The notes under the pieces: model-generated
Told to the model about the DNA's origin: nothing
Database searches by the model: none
The model's input: only the letters and a program-made list of their open reading frames with translations
Part shown: piece by piece, positions 59,090 to 64,000 of the stretch
Layout of the letters: each line of letters begins with the position of its first letter
Position numbering within the stretch: the first letter of the stretch is position 1
Position numbers and translations under genes: made by a program
From: Schistosoma mansoni
Lineage: Eukaryota; Platyhelminthes; Trematoda; Strigeidida; Schistosomatidae
Assembly (NCBI RefSeq): GCF_000237925.1
Contig: NC_031500.1
Span: 10,813,753-10,877,752 of the forward strand
Direction: 5' to 3'
Length of the DNA: 64,000 nucleotides

Positions 59090-60425
59090 TTACCCTATCT
59101 ATATGAACTACTAAAAACGCACAAATCTGACGTTTACATTAAATCAATAATACTGATGATGAATTCCTCAGTTCACAAATTCGTTCAATGGTTAGTGAAT
59201 CATCCTTAGATTATTTGAACTATACCTTTCAATTTGCCGAAATGCTAGAAAAGTTTAAGATTACTGATGAATTCATGGTTCCATTTGATGTCTCATCATT
59301 ATTTATCACAATTCCATTAGATGATACCATAAAAATAATATTTATGAATATGTTGAACTTCTTTGTTTACCAAAAAATGAAATCAAATAGCTCTTACTAC
59401 TTTACACCCAAAGATATGCAATTTCAATTGAACAACACCTTATTATCGATAAGTTGAGGAATTCTCTATGAGTAGCCCATTTAGTCCAGTGATGGGAAAT
59501 ACATTTATACTTAACCTAGAGGAAACAAAAATGAAGACAATTATTAGTGAAACAGAATTGTACGCTAGATTCACTGACGACACATTGATTGTTTGTAGTA
59601 ATTATAAACATGCTTCTTCATAAAGTACACCTTAATATATGGTTGACAATTAAACATGAATATGATGGTAAATTTCATTTCCTTGTTGCTGGTATTCAGC
59701 GCAATTTGAATTATTATATTGTGATGATCTATTCATAAAAAAAACACTTCTGGTGGGCTTTATTTAAATTTTAATAGTTTCTTTCTGATAATCTAAAAAA
59801 AGGTTTTAGTTGGAGTACCATTCAATCGTATACTGAAACTATGTTTAGAAGATGAGATCGAAGAAGAATTGACCGTTGTTGAATAACGTCTGCTACTCAC
59901 AAAAGTCCACCAATAAGTATGGGAAAAAAGGATATGGAATTTAATAAGGTCAAGAAAAAGCCAATGTTTCTACGACTTCGTTTTAGAGGTAACGAAATAG
60001 ATAGCATGATTAATTCTAGACTGACTGTTGTGCTGAAGAGGACGTATTAAGACGTTTGACTTGTTTTTTTGTATCAAAAAAATTGCTCAATGTGACAAAC
60101 AAAAGTGGAAAAATCCCTACATTATTTTATCTCCAATCTCATCTACCAGTTTACTTGTTTGGAGTTGCATAGAAGTAACAGAAAAATAGGTTTTTGTTCG
60201 CATCATGGAGCACATCCCTCAATAATTAAGATTACGAGATCAACCTGTTTTCAAAAGTGGTATTTCCCGCCATCTACTTGGTGGTAGACACAGTGCTGAT
60301 GATTCAAGGCCGGTCAAATTAATCAATACTCAAACAACTGCGAATTATCTACGTTACTCCGATTCCATCTCTATCAAAATATTGAAACCAAACCTATGTA
60401 TTCGAAAAGATACAGTTGTCAATTT
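59090..60425 (+). pseudogene. Penelope-like element, RT plus GIY-YIG-type endonuclease, decayed
   Basis: Plus strand. The ordered blocks match the single protein of Penelope-like elements. L-L-K-T-H-K-S-D-V (about 59110) is the P-K-x-H-K RT block, V-P-F-D-V-S-S-L-F (about 59280) the A motif, M-S-S-P-F-S-P-V-M-G (about 59470) the B motif and F-T-D-D-T-L (about 59570) the catalytic C motif. After a K-H-E-Y-D-G-K-F-H-F-L block and a thumb-like region, the C-terminal endonuclease region follows from about 60120. There I-Y-Q-F-T-C is kept but the Y-I-G half is damaged, then I-S-R-H-L-L-G-G and K-P-N-L-C-I-R-K-D-T-V-V-N close it at about 60420. Several frameshifts and stops are present. The RT Asp pair survives. 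Confidence 0.8.
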
Positions 60426-60846
60426 CTTTTCAAGTAATTTCTGCTTTTTATCACTCGATTACGTAATTGGCGGCCTGCTCGAACAATTGGGATACCTGTT
60501 CCTGTCATCTAGATATTTCAATAAGTTATCTAATTTTGTTTGTTTTAATACATCATTATGGCTATTAATCGCACAACCTATTCAGGTGCGTTTCTGAAAA
60601 GTGTACAACCTTTCGTTGTACAAGCTACAAAAAGCCTAATTAGAGATATTGTGGTTGTTGGCAGGCAATATGCGACGAAAAGAATGTACATTATTCAGAT
60701 GTCAATTGATTGGTTTACTAACTTCTAACTGGAGATCATTCAATATTTATCGTCAAAATTGACCAAGAAGTAAGAAAGGGAAACGTGTTGAAATACTTTG
60801 TGCTGAGAATTCTATATTGTACTAAAAATATAATATTGAATAAAGC

Positions 60847-60884
<38 letters not shown>

Positions 60885-61539
60885 TCTTACCTTGTATCCT
60901 CGAACACAAATTTCTCCTACTTTTTTTCCTAGCTTTACTCATCCTGTAGTGAATTAAACACCGGTTGGGGCAATCGAATGTATTTAGACACATATTACAG
61001 ACTATCTCACTAAATTCTGATAACCATACAATGAACAGTTAGTTTGCAAAATAACCATCAATTGTGTCAATCTTTACTGTTCCTTCTTTAAATGTCAATC
61101 CATCTACTCTAATTTCATTGTTTGTGCATTTTCCTACCAATTGCGCTTCATTTCGGTTCTTTCCTTATCGGTCTTCTGCCAAAATACATTCTATGTCTAA
61201 CCATCACCATATACTACTTATATGGATATAAGTAGACCACACCACAATCCTACCCCGTCAATCTATCGAGTTTTATACCTGTTTATTGAGTAAACTTGAC
61301 ATAGATTTTCATTTCCTAGAAACCTATCTTCATGTATTTTAAACCTTTCTTCTAAACAATTTTCACGCTTAATAACATAAATATTTGTCCACTTTACGAC
61401 TTTTTAATTCCCACATACTTATTGTCATTAATCTAGTACTCATGAATAATATGATATAATGTATGTATATCGGTCGTAACTAATTATTACGAATAATTTG
61501 TATCGGTTATTTGAATTTTCGCATTGTTGTTATGGTCTG
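60426..61539. other. No gene seen; contains an (AAT)n run
   Basis: AT-rich sequence with no recognisable exon. The poly-Leu open frame on the minus strand at 60736-60993 is produced by the AAT microsatellite. Confidence 0.35.
60848..60883. repeat. (AAT)12 microsatellite
   Basis: Uninterrupted trinucleotide run of about 36 bp. Confidence 0.95.
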
Positions 61540-61675
61540 AAATTGATCACTCTCTTATTGGCTTGTATGTATCCTGTATTGATTACCTTGATATTGTAAT
61601 TAAGTCACAAGCATTATAAGTAACAATGGATGGTGGCTAGCTGTGAAGTTCAGGACTCCAGTTTCGTATTATTAT
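61540..61675 (-). repeat. Family A tail fragment, decayed
   Basis: Minus-orientation tail: CTCTTATTGGCTTGTATGTA, then GTCACAAGCATTATAAGTAA, then GGTGGCTAGCTGTGAAGTTC. It is truncated inside stem III near 61670. Confidence 0.6.
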
Positions 61676-62399
61676 TATCACTATTGTTGTGCAGGTTGTT
61701 ACAAACAACTTCACACCCACAAAATTAATGAATTCATCATATTCTATTGTACTTGTTATGTTTATCATCGTCTTTTTTAAAAAGCTGAACAACATTTCTG
61801 TTGTGTTGTTTTTTTCATTTTTGTTAAATACGATCCACAATGGGTCACGTAGATCATTTCAAGAGATATGAATAATCATAACAACAGTGACAACAACATC
61901 AACAACCAATTACCAGAATGACATACTATTGTTTTGTAAACAAATCAAACGTTTTTAAGATAAACGATCACACTCTTTTTTTTAATCATTAACCAATCGG
62001 ACGGGTTTACAGCTACAGGGTTGTGCCCAAACTCTTTCAGAAGTTTTCCATAAACTATGCGTTTCGTTTATTATTATTATTATTATTATACAAATGTCAT
62101 TGCTACGAAGTTACATTTAACGGTACTAATAAATTTTTTTCTATCTTTCTCTTTGACTTATTTTCCACTTTCCTCTCTCACTGTAGCACATGAACACACA
62201 TACTCATAGATCCAAATACAAAACACCAACAACATTAGACTAATTATTTTTGTTTTTGATTATATTTCCGTGATTTCTATATAATCAAACCATTAGGTCT
62301 TAAAATTACGTGACATCTCTGAACTTGATCACAATAGAATGATAATAACAATTCAAGTCAGTTTATTTGAATTTTGATTATTAAATAATGATAATTATC
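61676..62399. other. No gene seen
   Basis: AT-rich sequence with an (ATT)n run near 62070-62088. Nothing else is recognisable. Confidence 0.3.
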
Positions 62400-62695
62400 A
62401 ATAGGGGTTGTGGAGATTGCTAAGTTTTTGATTGAGATCATATATTGATTGATGTTAGGCCATCATTGAAAACCTGGAAGCACTGGTGGGCCGTTTCGTC
62501 CTAGTATTGAGACTCCTCAACAATGTGCACCCACAATCCGCTCGCGAGATTCGAACCCAGGACCTTCGATCTCGCGCACGAATGCTTAGCCTCTAGACCA
62601 CTGAGTCGGTATCCAACAGTGTTCAGTGCTTCCACGTTTTTAATGATGGCCTAACATCAATCGATTCATGATCTCAATCAGAAATAATGATAATT
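62400..62695 (-). repeat. Family B repeat, full length with inverted tails at both ends
   Basis: In minus (sense) orientation the order is an inverted tail, the tRNA-like head (GACTCAGTGGTCTAGAGG A-box, GGGTTCGAATCTCGC B-box), a hammerhead with TTGAGGA and GAAAC, then the direct tail. The two outer ends (about 60 bp each) are reverse complements of one another with few differences, including TTAGGCCATCATT and GGAAGCACTG. The mutated core and stem III (CGGCCCACC) make cleavage unlikely. Confidence 0.75.
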
Positions 62696-63207
62696 TGTTT
62701 TCTTATAGGTATTTTTAAGTTGAATCCAAATTTATTTACATGGGCAGAAAGTGAGCATATACTTTGTTTAACCTTTATGAGTGTATATACCAGAGTCTAT
62801 ACTTATATGTGTCTATGCTTGCACGTAACTATTTGAATGATAAGTAACTGAATTTCGATAAGTCTCATTTTCATTTAAACAAGCCATAGTCACCAGAAAT
62901 ATCGGAAAATTAGCTTAGTTAATTTCCTCAAATACCATAAACACCAAATTGTGTTTGATTTTAAACACCACTCCGTATGATTTTTAATGTAAAGCCTCAT
63001 GTTCTCATTAAAAATAAACTTAACATTATCTCACTACTTTCACACAAATTTCAAGATTGATCACGCTGACTACAGTTTCCCTATCACTTCTGGAAATGTT
63101 GGTTATGCTTGAAAGAACTTCCTTATCTCTGTTCTGTTGGTGGTCTTTTTACGCTTGAAAACGCTACGCTCTATACTTTCTCAAAATATGTAAATTTAAC
63201 TTGTGTT
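62696..63207. other. No gene seen
   Basis: AT-rich sequence up to the second gap. The open frame running into the gap has no recognisable domain. Confidence 0.3.
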
Positions 63208-63407
63208 NNNNNNNNNNNNNNNNNNNNNNNNNNNNNNNNNNNNNNNNNNNNNNNNNNNNNNNNNNNNNNNNNNNNNNNNNNNNNNNNNNNNNNNNNNNNN
63301 NNNNNNNNNNNNNNNNNNNNNNNNNNNNNNNNNNNNNNNNNNNNNNNNNNNNNNNNNNNNNNNNNNNNNNNNNNNNNNNNNNNNNNNNNNNNNNNNNNNN
63401 NNNNNNN
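63208..63407. other. Assembly gap (200 N)
   Basis: Exactly 200 N. It interrupts the 3' part of a gypsy pol gene, so the join length is unknown. Confidence 0.98.
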
Positions 63408-64000
63408 CGGACATCTTTATTCATTGACGGCCAGACGTATCGTGCAGCGATGAGGGGTTGGGGTGGCTGCGATACCAGGATGAGATAGACCATGAAGGGC
63501 ATCAAAGACGAGACGGCGATAAGCGGAGGGTACGATGGGTCGAGGGAGGCCCGTAGAAGTATCGCATAGGATAGTACCTGAGCTAGTAGCTAGGGGTACT
63601 TCCCGGCACTGAAGGGACGTAGACTGTTGTGCTTCCGTGCATGAAGTATCGTTTGCTTGGGCGGCGGCTATAGCAGGTAGGTCAAGCATTGGCAAAGTAA
63701 CTGCATTAAGTTGGATACGTGATAAAGCATCAGCAACACAGTTCGACTCGCCTTTGACGTGACGAAGGTCTGTCGTGAACTGGGAGATATAGTCCAAATG
63801 TCTGCACTCTCGTGGTGAGTAGCGGTCAGACTTGGTATGCAGAGCATACGTTAAGGGCTTATGGTCGGTGAATAAGATGAACTTACGACCTTCTACAGCG
63901 TGCCGGAAATGTTTGATGGCGCAGTAGGCTGCTAGCAGTTCGCGACCAAAAGCGCTATATCTCGTCTCCGTGGGAGTGAGGCGTCGTGAGAAAAATTCGA
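63408..64000 (-). mobile_element. Ty3/gypsy LTR retrotransposon pol, RNase H to integrase N-terminus, partial
   Basis: Minus strand, entering from beyond the window. The reading frame is open from the edge through the RNase H domain (Y-S-A-F-G-R-E-L-L-A, F-T-D-H-K-P-L) and the connector with A-D-A-L-S-R. It reaches the start of the integrase zinc-binding domain (H-G-L-S-H-P-G-I, about 63490). Near 63465 the continuing homology (Y-V-W-P-S-M-N-K-D) is in another frame, so one frameshift or sequencing error is present. The gap then cuts the gene. It is much better preserved than the pol remnant at 45885 and looks like a younger insertion. Confidence 0.85.

Noticed and set aside
60736-60993. Leucine-rich open frame on the minus strand
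   Set aside because: Created by the AAT microsatellite.
62530-62615. tRNA gene on the minus strand
   Set aside because: Recurs in every fuller family B copy upstream of the ribozyme, with no acceptor stem pairing. It is a repeat head.
63109-63505. Open frames across 63208-63407
   Set aside because: Artefacts of the second N run. Only the minus-strand gypsy homology outside the gap is real.
1-64000. CRISPR array, bacterial operon or phage system
   Set aside because: The DNA is eukaryotic (introns, SINEs, non-LTR elements). No regularly spaced short direct repeats with unique spacers are present.

Overview
The window reads as nuclear DNA of a parasitic flatworm, most likely a blood fluke (Schistosoma or a close relative). 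The DNA is AT-rich, genes are sparse and split by introns, and the sequence is crowded with repeat families I recognise from schistosomes. These are hammerhead-ribozyme repeats of the Sm-alpha type, RTE-like non-LTR retrotransposons, Ty3/gypsy LTR elements and a Penelope-like element. Two runs of exactly 200 N (32862-33061 and 63208-63407) are scaffold gaps, and both fall inside or beside repeats. The species cannot be fixed from sequence alone.

Two host genes are clear. CNOT2, the NOT2 subunit of the CCR4-NOT deadenylase complex, runs on the minus strand from 45224 to 37518. Five coding exons join in phase to give 733 codons plus stop, with an unusually long P/Q/N-rich C-terminal tail. SF3B5, the 10-kDa subunit of the SF3b splicing complex, lies on the plus strand at 52840-53139 with one 42-nt intron. 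A third, unidentified gene fragment lies opposite the SF3B5 5' end at 52279-52813.

Region by region. 1-36 kb holds no convincing host exon. It is a mosaic of three short repeat families: A (Sm-alpha-like, tRNA-like head plus hammerhead, about 334 bp), B (a second hammerhead family with its own tRNA-like head) and C (about 525 bp, ending in TAAA repeats, no ribozyme seen). Mixed in are 5'-truncated RTE elements of two families (D and E). 36-45.3 kb is CNOT2 with its flank and introns. 45.9-47.2 kb is a decayed gypsy pol, 48.7-50.3 kb a decayed endonuclease half of RTE family E, and 50.9-51.9 kb a decayed gypsy gag. 52.3-53.1 kb holds the unidentified gene and SF3B5. 53.1-59 kb is mostly featureless apart from one good C copy. 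59.1-60.4 kb is a decayed Penelope-like element. The right edge (63408-64000) enters another gypsy pol whose RNase H frame is still open.

The part most worth a second look is the hammerhead repeat system. Two families share a ribozyme core but have different heads, tails and stem III sequences. Stem III is a short palindrome in both, which suggests dimeric cleavage. Family A shows a unit-length direct repeat and family B shows inverted copies of its own tail. One hammerhead is split by a C element, and a closely matching unsplit copy lies 1.4 kb away in inverted orientation.
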